From the NCBI GenBank assembly GCA_017432425.1, contig JAFRJE010000013.1:1-35245 (forward strand): a stretch of 35,245 bases of DNA. The letters run 5' to 3'. Positions 6,937 through 14,010 of the stretch are shown piece after piece. The DNA is from Candidatus Saccharimonadota bacterium. GTDB lineage: Bacteria; Patescibacteriota; Saccharimonadia; Saccharimonadales; Saccharimonadaceae. The position numbers and the translations under genes are program-made. Each line of letters opens with the position of its first letter. Position 1 is the stretch's first letter. The notes beneath the pieces were generated by a model. It searched no databases. It saw nothing but the letters and a program-made list of their open reading frames with translations, and was not told the DNA's origin.

Positions 6937-6991
6937 AATCCTCCTTAAGTTATTGTACTTTTATCTTATGACCCCCATACAAGGAAGTCAA
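6937..6991 (-). promoter_or_regulatory. Promoter and SD of the 68-aa gene
   Basis: On the minus strand TTGACT (6986-6991), 17 nt, TAAGAT (6963-6968), then a leader of about 25 nt with a near-perfect SD AAGGAGGATT (6937-6946) shortly before the ATG at 6930. This contrasts with the leaderless starts elsewhere in the window. Confidence 0.75.
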
Positions 6992-6997
6992 GGGGTT

Positions 6998-7675
6998 TTA
7001 GGAGTTTTTTATTAAAGTTAAGGCTATTTCAAGGATAAGCCAGATGAGAAAACGTATAAAAATTACAACAATTAAAATAAGAGACGCTAGGATTAAAAAA
7101 CCGGAAAGACTTGGCGCCAAAACGGGGGAAGAAAATTCATAGCGAAACAGCTCGGTCGAAGGAATTTCGGCGAGAAAAGTTCCGGAAGAGTTTTCTGAGG
7201 CGGGGTATTTAGCGAGTTCTTCCATAAAACAGTTTATATAGTTCGGGTTATCCGCTGCCCAGCCGTTTTTAATTGCGAGCGGACGACAAACCGACGAAGC
7301 GAGAGCATAGATATTTCCGTTCGGGTTTGAATCATCGACCGTCGCGGTTTCTTCAACTTTTTTAATTGCGGCAGAAGCGGCGCGAAGATAAGAATTTTCG
7401 AGATAGAAAGGCCCAGTTCCGAAAGAAACTTTCGAGAGACCGTTTTTTTCGGTAATGTTGATGATGATGTTTTTAGAGGTAAAATCTTTTAGCTCGTTGA
7501 GTTTTTTAACTAGCGCTTCCTCTTCCCCGCTTTCGTCGAGAGCGAGAACTTCGGAACGGAGCGTAGTCATTTTTACATGGTCAAGACGAAGCAGAGTCGC
7601 GACAAGAAAAAGCAGAGGGATCAAAATCAGGAGGAGTTGCCAGGTTTTTAGACGTTTTCTTTTCTTACCCACCAT
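6998..7675 (-). CDS. Membrane protein with extracytoplasmic loop, unknown function
   Basis: 225 aa, not recognised. A basic start (KKRKRLK) precedes a first membrane segment (about 13-29). An extracytoplasmic domain of about 150 residues follows, containing a Cys pair (in SSVCRPLA and NYINCFMEE, about 129 and 149) that could form a disulfide. The C-terminal part carries long hydrophobic stretches (about 188-222), enough for one or two further spans. It is expressed divergently from murC by promoters with overlapping -10 boxes and probably has a leaderless start. Co-regulation with murC makes a wall-related role possible, but nothing in the sequence shows it. Confidence 0.75.
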   Translation of the reverse strand: MVGKKRKRLKTWQLLLILIPLLFLVATLLRLDHVKMTTLRSEVLALDESGEEEALVKKLNELKDFTSKNIIINITEKNGLSKVSFGTGPFYLENSYLRAASAAIKKVEETATVDDSNPNGNIYALASSVCRPLAIKNGWAADNPNYINCFMEELAKYPASENSSGTFLAEIPSTELFRYEFSSPVLAPSLSGFLILASLILIVVIFIRFLIWLILEIALTLIKNS

Positions 7676-7682
7676 AACTTGT

Positions 7683-7692
7683 TATAATTATA
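7683..7692. promoter_or_regulatory. Overlapping divergent -10 boxes between murC and the 225-aa gene
   Basis: TATAAT reads on the plus strand at 7683-7688 (10 nt before the murC ATG) and on the minus strand at 7687-7692 (11 nt before the ATG at 7675). The boxes share two bases, so polymerase bound in one direction must exclude the other. Both starts are leaderless or nearly so. Confidence 0.65.
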
Positions 7693-7698
7693 GCATAT

Positions 7699-8937
7699 AT
7701 GAATATATTTATTTCTGGAATTTCTGGAACAGCAATGGGTCCGTTGGCGATGATGGCAAAAGAGGCTGGATTTAGGGTTTTTGGGACAGACAAAAACGAG
7801 GGAGCGGTTACGGAAGAGTTAAGGAGACGAGAGATTGAGATTTTTATCGGGGAACAGGACGGAAAGTTTTTAGAGGAAAAGAACAAGGGAGAGGGGGTTG
7901 ATTGGTTTGTTTATACTTCCGCCTTGCCGAAAAATCATCCGGAGTTAGTTTTGGCGAAAAAACTTGGAATTCGAACCTCGAAACGAGACGAATTGATTGC
8001 GTTTTTAATAAAAAAACTGGGGTTGAAGATGGTTGCGGTCGCGGGGACGCACGGCAAAACAACAACGACGGCGGCGACGGTTTTTTTGGCGCTAAAACTC
8101 GGGTTGCCGGTTTCTTGGTTGGTTGGGACGACGCTTGGGTTTGAGGAGGCGGGGAAATATACTAAGGGGTCGAAATATTTGATTTATGAGGCAGACGAAT
8201 ATGACCGAAATTTCTTATACTATCGTCCGTTTCTTTCGGTTATTACAAGCGTAACATACGACCACCCGGATATCTATAAAACTGAAGAGGAATATAAGGA
8301 AGCGTTTGCGCAGTTTATTCGACAAAGCGAAAGGACGATTGCCGAGATAACGCCAGTTAGGGGCGTGGCGGTTGCGGGAGAAGTTAGGAGATATGATTGT
8401 TCGCTTGCAATAAAAGCGGTTCAAGAAATTTTAAAAGACCTCGGACGCGGAGGGGAGGTTTCTGAGGAAGAGTTGGTTAGAATTGTTAATGAATTCCCAG
8501 GGGTCGGGAGGAGATTTGAGAAAGTAGCGGAGGGGGTTTATTCGGATTATGCGCATCATCCGGAAGAAATTCAAGCGACAGTTCAAATCGCAAGAGAAGA
8601 GGCGAAACGGTTAAAGAAACGGGGAGTAGTTGTTGTTTATGAACCGCACCAAAACGTCAGGCAACACGAAGTTTTTAAAGGATATCGCTCAGTTTTTCTA
8701 GGGGTTAGCAAATTATTCTGGGTTCCGACATATCTCGTCAGAGAAGACCCGAAGTTAAAAATTATTACGCCAGAGGAGTTTGTTAAAAGTTTAGAGAATA
8801 ACGAAGTCGGAGAGGCAGCGGAGTTAGACAAAAAACTAGAGGAGAAGTTAAAAAACTATCTTCGAGAGGGATATTTGGTGGTTTTGATGACGGCGGGGCC
8901 GGGGGATGGTTGGCTTCGAGAAAAGTTTAAGGAATAA
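7699..8937 (+). CDS. murC: UDP-N-acetylmuramate--L-alanine ligase-like Mur ligase (compact)
   Basis: 412 aa, a Mur ligase of the MurC/Mpl branch, which adds L-Ala to UDP-MurNAc in peptidoglycan precursor synthesis in the cytoplasm. The N-terminal UDP-binding Rossmann motif is ISGISGTAMG (5-14), the P-loop GTHGKTTTT (116-124), EADEYD at 164-169, the Mg-binding region DH (188-189), GVGRRFE (268-274), SDYAHHPEE (282-290) and EPHQ (315-318). It is clearly shorter than usual MurC (about 430-490 aa). The segment between the central-domain helix (FIRQ, near 206) and the position of the usual HN-x-x-N motif is about 50 residues too short, and that motif reads RRYDCSLA (230-237). I call MurC rather than Mpl from the YAHHPEE and EPHQ motifs. 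The start is leaderless. Confidence 0.82.
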   Translation: MNIFISGISGTAMGPLAMMAKEAGFRVFGTDKNEGAVTEELRRREIEIFIGEQDGKFLEEKNKGEGVDWFVYTSALPKNHPELVLAKKLGIRTSKRDELIAFLIKKLGLKMVAVAGTHGKTTTTAATVFLALKLGLPVSWLVGTTLGFEEAGKYTKGSKYLIYEADEYDRNFLYYRPFLSVITSVTYDHPDIYKTEEEYKEAFAQFIRQSERTIAEITPVRGVAVAGEVRRYDCSLAIKAVQEILKDLGRGGEVSEEELVRIVNEFPGVGRRFEKVAEGVYSDYAHHPEEIQATVQIAREEAKRLKKRGVVVVYEPHQNVRQHEVFKGYRSVFLGVSKLFWVPTYLVREDPKLKIITPEEFVKSLENNEVGEAAELDKKLEEKLKNYLREGYLVVLMTAGPGDGWLREKFKE

Positions 8938-8939
8938 GA

Positions 8940-9299
8940 TTATTCCGCTGGAATGCCGAGAGCGTTGTTCGAGAGAGAGTCGAGCGAGAACGGGTCGCCA
9001 GAGAAAGAATTGAGGCGATCGAGTTCTTGTTCGAGATTTTCGAGATATTCGTCGAGGGTTTTTTCGGTTATGGCGCCATAGTCAGAGAAAGAATAGTCTT
9101 TATTGTCGTCTTTTTCCTGTTCAGTTTCTTCTTTTTCTGGCAAAAAGCCAGGGCGAGAACGATCGAGATAGATGTCGCCAGAATCGTGATAGAGATAAAG
9201 CGAGACGGCAGTCGTTAGACTTGCAACAAGAATGGCGCCGATGCCGAGGAGAACGAGATTTTTGCCGCCAGAGCTGAGTTTTGAGAAATTATTGTTCAT
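8940..9299 (-). CDS. Small membrane-anchored extracytoplasmic protein, unknown function
   Basis: 119 aa, not recognised. One membrane segment (about 15-37) is followed by an acidic extracytoplasmic tail with a predicted amphipathic helix (LDEYLENLEQELDRLN, about 78-93). It is the last gene of a three-gene overlapping operon; its ATG lies 11 nt inside the upstream gene. Its stop lies 2 nt from the convergent murC stop with no room for a terminator. No cysteine, unlike the partner protein upstream. Confidence 0.7.
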   Translation of the reverse strand: MNNNFSKLSSGGKNLVLLGIGAILVASLTTAVSLYLYHDSGDIYLDRSRPGFLPEKEETEQEKDDNKDYSFSDYGAITEKTLDEYLENLEQELDRLNSFSGDPFSLDSLSNNALGIPAE

Positions 9300-9888
9300 T
9301 TAGGGAGCCTTTCAGTTCTTTAACGAGGGAAAGATGGGTTTCGAGGAGGGAATTAAGCGATTCGAGGTCGGACTTTAGGGAGGAACGTTTTTCCCTGGTC
9401 GTTTTTAGTTTATCATAAAAACCGGAGGGGTCAGCTTTACAGTCAAAAGCGGTTAGCTCTTCGAGCGATTTAGAGTAACTAATAAAATCGGAAGAGAATT
9501 TGGCGCGGGAGTCGGCAAAGGAAGATTGGAGGGCGGTCAGCTCGGGAAGGGAAAAATTGTTTTTAACCAGACGGAGGTTCAAGGGAGTAATATATTTCGA
9601 GAAGACGGTTTCGTAGATTCCGCCGAAATAGGTTCGAGTTTTTGAATCGGAAACAGCGAGACGTTTCAGACCGGCTTTTAAGGAATCGCAGTTTTGGGAG
9701 AGGAAACTTTTTTGGGTTTCGGAGAGAGGGCGATTTTCGACAGGCTCTTCGGAGTCGATTCCCGAGGAGGTTTCAGATTCTGGCTCGTCAGCAAAAACGA
9801 ATCGGGAAACTGTTGTAAAATTTACAACAATAGCAAGGAGAGTTAACCCCGCGAGAAACAAAACTTTAGGGAGTTTATTCTGTTTCAT
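9289..9888 (-). CDS. Exported coiled-coil protein with two cysteines, unknown function
   Basis: 199 aa. A signal peptide or anchor (hydrophobic 9-32, possible cut after VFA at about 33) is followed by an acidic linker and a helical domain. A C-terminal coiled coil (about 158-197) is rich in K, E and L. The mature part has exactly two cysteines, Cys67 and Cys150, well placed for one disulfide. Translation is coupled: it overlaps the thioredoxin-like gene upstream by 14 nt and the small membrane protein downstream by 11 nt. The two cysteines beside a CxxC protein suggest it may be that protein's substrate; this is inference. Confidence 0.72.
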   Translation of the reverse strand: MKQNKLPKVLFLAGLTLLAIVVNFTTVSRFVFADEPESETSSGIDSEEPVENRPLSETQKSFLSQNCDSLKAGLKRLAVSDSKTRTYFGGIYETVFSKYITPLNLRLVKNNFSLPELTALQSSFADSRAKFSSDFISYSKSLEELTAFDCKADPSGFYDKLKTTREKRSSLKSDLESLNSLLETHLSLVKELKGSLNEQ

Positions 9889-10939
9889 AACGACCTAAGT
9901 GTTTTCTTCCGTCATAGATTAGGGTTGGAATACCTTTGATATGGACTTTGTTTTCGGCAAGGTCTTTTATCTTTTTCATTAGCTCCGTTACGGATTCTGA
10001 ATCTTTTAGTTTAAAGATTTCGAGAGTTTCTTCTTCGGTCGCACCAAAGCTAGAAAGCCAGGATTTTATGGTTTTTTCGACTTCTTCAGCGGAGGCGGTA
10101 TTGAAGAAAGATTGGAAAAGGACGCCGTCTTCGGTTTTTTCGGTAAAGATTTTTTCGAGAATTTGCTCGCCATAATTATTTTTTTCGTCGAGGAATTTAG
10201 TCGCGTAAATTAGGCGAGTTGTTAGATTCGAGTTTTGGAATTTATAGTTCCCCTCGGAGATTTCAATCGGGTAGAGGAGGACGACGGTATTGTAATTGTC
10301 GAAGAAACCGGAGGAGAGTTGGTTTTTATAGGACTGGAGACAGGCAGAACAGCCGGGGTCGAGAAAATCAACAGCAAAGGACTTTCCGTCTTCGGGAGAA
10401 TCTTTTTTAATTAAAAGATAGGGTTCGGCGATATATTCTTCGGCGCGCCAATTTTTGGTTGCGTCGGGGATTGCGGCAAAGATATCGCCCCATTCTGTAA
10501 ACCAGCGACCGATTCCCTCGAAAAAGCCTTTTTCTACATTGTCGTCGCCGAGAGAGCAAGATTCGGAACTGAGCGAACAGGAGGCGGGGGAATCAACATT
10601 ACAAGTTCCGAGCGCCCAAAGAGCGAGGAGGGATTTGATCGAAACTAGGAGCGCCCAAACAACGACGGCAACAATAAGAACCGAGATGACTTCAATAACG
10701 ACCGAGAGAGGTCTGACGAGGTTCGGCTTTTTTAGGATAACTTTTTTTAGGAGGGTATTTTTTACGTCGTCTTTAAAGTTCGTTTCGCATTTTTGGAGAC
10801 GGACTTTTTTCCAGACGCAGCCCCAGGCTTTTTTAAAGGCTTTCCAGTAGGCGACGCCAATGTCGCGTTTAAAAATAGAAATTATCGCGACAATAATTCC
10901 GACGAGAGCGAGAATAATAAAAGCAGCAATACAAACCAT
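9875..10939 (-). CDS. Membrane-anchored thioredoxin-fold protein (CSAC motif)
   Basis: 354 aa. A first membrane segment (about 3-24) is followed by a basic cytoplasmic stretch with cysteines (25-75), a second membrane segment (about 77-105), then an extracytoplasmic part with three further cysteines (113, 121, 128) and a thioredoxin-like domain (about 170-354). The active site reads DPGCSAC (Cys197, Cys200) and the cis-Pro loop GIPTLIY (Pro338). This suggests an extracytoplasmic thiol-disulfide oxidoreductase of the DsbA/Thioredoxin_4 kind, anchored to the membrane. Whether it oxidises, reduces or isomerises cannot be told. First gene of an overlapping operon with two small exported proteins. 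Leaderless start behind TATAAT. Confidence 0.8.
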   Translation of the reverse strand: MVCIAAFIILALVGIIVAIISIFKRDIGVAYWKAFKKAWGCVWKKVRLQKCETNFKDDVKNTLLKKVILKKPNLVRPLSVVIEVISVLIVAVVVWALLVSIKSLLALWALGTCNVDSPASCSLSSESCSLGDDNVEKGFFEGIGRWFTEWGDIFAAIPDATKNWRAEEYIAEPYLLIKKDSPEDGKSFAVDFLDPGCSACLQSYKNQLSSGFFDNYNTVVLLYPIEISEGNYKFQNSNLTTRLIYATKFLDEKNNYGEQILEKIFTEKTEDGVLFQSFFNTASAEEVEKTIKSWLSSFGATEEETLEIFKLKDSESVTELMKKIKDLAENKVHIKGIPTLIYDGRKHLGRYETE

Positions 10940-10946
10940 GTTTATT

Positions 10947-10982
10947 ATTATAGCACGGGAACTCGGCGGAGAGTGGTATAAT
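10947..10982. promoter_or_regulatory. Divergent leaderless promoters of the thioredoxin-like and cysteine desulfurase genes
   Basis: The minus-strand TATAAT at 10947-10952 lies 7 nt before the ATG at 10939. The plus-strand TATAAT at 10977-10982 lies 10 nt before the ATG at 10993. The boxes point away from each other in a 53-bp gap. Neither gene has an SD. Confidence 0.7.
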
Positions 10983-10992
10983 TAGTTTTATT

Positions 10993-12153
10993 ATGGAAGA
11001 TTTTGATTATTTAGGAGAGGGGGAAGTTTATCTCGACGCCGCCTGCCAGTCACTAAGACCGCGACCAGTCATCCAAGCTCTAGAAGAATATTATACGAAG
11101 TTTAATTCTTGCGGAGAGCGCGTAAAATATCCATGGGGAATTGAGACGGATAGGCGAGTCGAGGCGACAAGAAAGAAAGTTCTGAAATATCTAAAACTAA
11201 AAGGGAAAGATTATTTTGTTTCGTTTACCTTGAATACGACTTATGGAATAAATCTAGTTCTTAGTCAACTTGATTATTCTAAATTTTCTCGCATAATTAC
11301 AACAGACATTGAACATAATTCCCCGTTTTTAGCAAGTTTGTCGTATGCTAAAAAATATAATCTAGAGAGAGAAGTTATTCCAAGAAATCCGGACGGTTCA
11401 GTTCCCTTGGACACAGATTTTAAAAAAGCCGTAGTAATCTTGAACTGCGCGGGGAACTTTGACGGAAGAAGACTTTTAAACATCAAAGATTTAATTTCGA
11501 AAGTTCATAAAAATGGGGGGATTGTTTTGATTGATGCGGCGCAGGCGATGGCGCACAGTCCGGAGATTTTATGTAAACAAGAGCCGGACGCGATTTTCTT
11601 TTCCGCGCACAAACTCTACGCGCCGAGTTTAGGGGGAATGATCGTCCGGAAAGATTTGTTATTAAAAATTAAGACGTCGTTTATTGGAGGGGGAATGGTT
11701 GATGACGTTGAAAAAGAAAGTTATTTACTTTCGGCGGAAAATCCGGAGCATATTTATACGAAGTTTGAGTCGGGATTACAGGCTTGGGGGGAAATTATTG
11801 CGCTCGGGGAGGCGATTGATTGGATTTCTAACTTATCAAAAAAAGAACACAAGAATTTAGAGGAAAATTATACGAGATTGTATGAGTTTTTGGCGAGTTC
11901 GAAAAAAGTTCATTTAGTTAACGAAGAGGCGAATCCGACGATGAGTTTTTATGTTGAGGGAGTTGATTCGCATTTACTTGGCTCGGCGTTGGGGGACGAG
12001 AAAATCATGGCGCGAACGGGGTATTTTTGCGCACATTATTATCTTGATAAAGTTAGGAATTTCCCGCCGCTAATTCGTTTTTCGCTCGGTTATCATAACC
12101 GACCGGAAGATATAGATAAAGTAATTGAAAAAATGGAGAAAATTGTTAAATGA
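10993..12153 (+). CDS. SufS-like cysteine desulfurase (class V aminotransferase fold)
   Basis: 386 aa, PLP-dependent class V fold, near the usual length for SufS/CsdA (about 405). DAAQAMAH (181-188) holds the PLP-contacting Asp and Gln, SAHK supplies the Schiff-base lysine Lys207, and RTGYFCAHY (341-349) carries Cys346 in the SufS-type active-site loop. It would take sulfur from L-cysteine as a persulfide for Fe-S clusters or tRNA thiolation. No sufB, C, D, E or U gene lies nearby; instead the stop overlaps a gtrA-like start (ATGA). N-terminal motifs are diverged (LDAACQSLRP rather than LDNAAT), so a related selenocysteine lyase or another class V enzyme is possible. Confidence 0.8.
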   Translation: MEDFDYLGEGEVYLDAACQSLRPRPVIQALEEYYTKFNSCGERVKYPWGIETDRRVEATRKKVLKYLKLKGKDYFVSFTLNTTYGINLVLSQLDYSKFSRIITTDIEHNSPFLASLSYAKKYNLEREVIPRNPDGSVPLDTDFKKAVVILNCAGNFDGRRLLNIKDLISKVHKNGGIVLIDAAQAMAHSPEILCKQEPDAIFFSAHKLYAPSLGGMIVRKDLLLKIKTSFIGGGMVDDVEKESYLLSAENPEHIYTKFESGLQAWGEIIALGEAIDWISNLSKKEHKNLEENYTRLYEFLASSKKVHLVNEEANPTMSFYVEGVDSHLLGSALGDEKIMARTGYFCAHYYLDKVRNFPPLIRFSLGYHNRPEDIDKVIEKMEKIVK

Positions 12154-12665
12154 GCAAAAAACGCGCAGAAAAATATTTCTTTTTAGGGCTTCTAAATACC
12201 GCGATTGGGTACGGGGTTTATGAAGTTCTGGCTTTGACGGTATTTTCGGGAGAGGGGCAACTGCCGATTGCGTCGCTAATTTCTGGGGTTGTTTCGATTT
12301 TTACGGGTTATTATTTACATAGTCATTATACCTGGAGAGGGAGGCAAGTCGGGAAACGTCAGGTTGTAAGATTTTTTATTTGGAACATTATTTCGGCGAC
12401 GGCGATTAAGCCTAGCTTGACTTGGGTTTTTGAGTTTCCGAAGTTCCTTTACCAGTTAGCGTTTGATATTTGTCAAGCGATCCACATTCCGTTCTCTTAT
12501 GAATTCGTAGCTAGTACGGGGAACTTTGTTTTGGTTACGGCGGTGATTATGGTAATTAACTTTTTGATTTATGACCGATTCGTGTTTGGAAAGAAAAAAG
12601 AAAAAGCGGAGGAAGAAGATAAAGATGGAGCGCGTTCGGAAGACCAGAGAAAAACGAAAGAGTAA
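12150..12665 (+). CDS. GtrA-family membrane protein
   Basis: 171 aa with four hydrophobic segments (about 9-30, 38-55, 72-90, 125-142). The GtrA signature layout is visible: FLGLLNTAIGYGVYE at the start, then GYYLHSHYTWR (residues about 53-63) and a final NFLIYDRFVFG. GtrA proteins are thought to flip or present polyprenyl-phosphate-linked sugars for glycosylation of surface polymers, usually with a GtrB glycosyltransferase; a GtrB-like gene lies at 28469-29410. It is translationally coupled to the desulfurase gene (ATGA). The charged C-terminal tail of about 25 residues overlaps the convergent ligase gene by 110 bp. Confidence 0.85.
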   Translation: MSKKRAEKYFFLGLLNTAIGYGVYEVLALTVFSGEGQLPIASLISGVVSIFTGYYLHSHYTWRGRQVGKRQVVRFFIWNIISATAIKPSLTWVFEFPKFLYQLAFDICQAIHIPFSYEFVASTGNFVLVTAVIMVINFLIYDRFVFGKKKEKAEEEDKDGARSEDQRKTKE

Positions 12666-14010
12666 TTAAGAACGCGACGCTTAGACTAGCGAGAAAAATC
12701 CCTTCAAGAGAAACGCCGAGGGATTTTTTCGTTTCATAGAAAAAGAGAATAAGAACAGCGAAGAAGAGGAGGAGGCCGAGAAGACCGGTTTCAAGGAGGA
12801 GGGAGAAATATTCGTTCTGGACGATTTCTTTAGGGCTAGACGTAAAACCTTTTTCGAACATAACTGTTCCGGCGGAACCGAGACCGTAGCCGAAGAGGAA
12901 ATTAGCGAGAGAATCGAGCGAAGCGGAGAGGGCGTAGGCGTTTAGGTCGAGGCGGAAATTAGTCGATTCTTCGACGTAGCCGTCGAAAACGGAAAAGTTT
13001 TCGGGGTTTTCGGGATTTTCGTCGTCGGAGCTAGCGACGGAAGATTCCGCTACGGATTCCTCGGTCGTATCTTCTGGGCTTTGAATTTTAGTCGTTCGAA
13101 AATCAATAATTCCGAGAGAGAGTTGATTAAGGGATTTGGCGACGCCAGAAGAAAAAGTATCGTTCGTCGAGGAAAGCTCAGAGAAAATCCCCTGCGCGGT
13201 AAGAGCAAAAAGAAAAGCAACGAGCGTTAAGGCGAGAGTTTTTAGAGCGACGGAAAGGGGAAACAGTTTTTTAACTAGGCTGACAACGAGAAAGACGGCT
13301 AACCCAACCGCGAAAGCATAAATAGCGCCACGCGAGAATGTTAGAAAAAGGGTCGAGGAAAAGAGAAGGAGAAGAGGGATAGATTTTTCGTTCGGTTTTT
13401 TGACTTTTTGTTCGGTTTTAGTATATAAATATATGCTGTAGAGAGTCGGGGCGAGGAGGAGATTGCCCATAAACTGAGGCTCGATTGCGAAGCCAGAAGG
13501 ATGGGGGAAACCGAAAATTCGAGAGGTACAACCAAGACAGAGAAGAGTAGTTTCGCGAGAAACGCCAAAAACATCGAGGAAACATTGGAGCCAGCAGAAC
13601 AAGCAGACTAAACTAGCGGAAACTAGGAAAACTTTTTTAAGAAGCGAGAGATTAAGATTTTTAGACTTTAGAATAGAGCAGAAGCCGGCTAGGGAGATAA
13701 AAATACACCAGACGATACCGGAGGTTAAGACCGCGCGGAGGGGGTTAGGCGACCAAACAATCGACAGGGAGAGATAGAGAGGGAAGAGCAAAGCGAGTTT
13801 TAGGATCCAAGGGGATTTTTTAGACTTTAGGGAAATTAGGAAATCGTAAAAATCTTTCAAGGAAAGCAAGGCAAAGCAAAACAGCCAAATCAAGGGGAGA
13901 GAAAATTCAAAATTCATTGAGGCGTTCGAGCCGAGGGAAAGAAGCGGATAATAGGAGAAAAAGAGGACAGCAGGAAAGGAATAGAAAAGAAAATTTTTAA
14001 TTCGTTTCAT
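12556..14010 (-). CDS. O-antigen ligase/polymerase-like membrane protein (WaaL/Wzy family)
   Basis: 484 aa with 10-12 hydrophobic spans and a large extracytoplasmic loop (about 275-370), the Wzy_C layout. Family marks are TFSRGAIYAF (about 224-233, with the conserved Arg226) and RLDLNAYAL followed by GYGLGSAG (about 353-381). The loop contains a Glu/Ser-rich acidic insertion (about 310-350). Such proteins transfer or polymerise lipid-linked glycans on the outer face of the membrane. It is the third gene of the unit starting with the priming transferase; its start overlaps the GT4 gene by 14 nt. No LPS core genes are seen, so the acceptor is probably not lipid A; ligase and polymerase cannot be distinguished. 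Confidence 0.82.
   Translation of the reverse strand: MKRIKNFLFYSFPAVLFFSYYPLLSLGSNASMNFEFSLPLIWLFCFALLSLKDFYDFLISLKSKKSPWILKLALLFPLYLSLSIVWSPNPLRAVLTSGIVWCIFISLAGFCSILKSKNLNLSLLKKVFLVSASLVCLFCWLQCFLDVFGVSRETTLLCLGCTSRIFGFPHPSGFAIEPQFMGNLLLAPTLYSIYLYTKTEQKVKKPNEKSIPLLLLFSSTLFLTFSRGAIYAFAVGLAVFLVVSLVKKLFPLSVALKTLALTLVAFLFALTAQGIFSELSSTNDTFSSGVAKSLNQLSLGIIDFRTTKIQSPEDTTEESVAESSVASSDDENPENPENFSVFDGYVEESTNFRLDLNAYALSASLDSLANFLFGYGLGSAGTVMFEKGFTSSPKEIVQNEYFSLLLETGLLGLLLFFAVLILFFYETKKSLGVSLEGIFLASLSVAFLITLSFFSGLPNALHLYLLPPLFLFSFQTRIGHKSKS

Noticed and set aside
10455-10850. 131-codon plus-strand frame
   Set aside because: Antisense to the thioredoxin-like gene, which has clear motifs and coupling to its operon.
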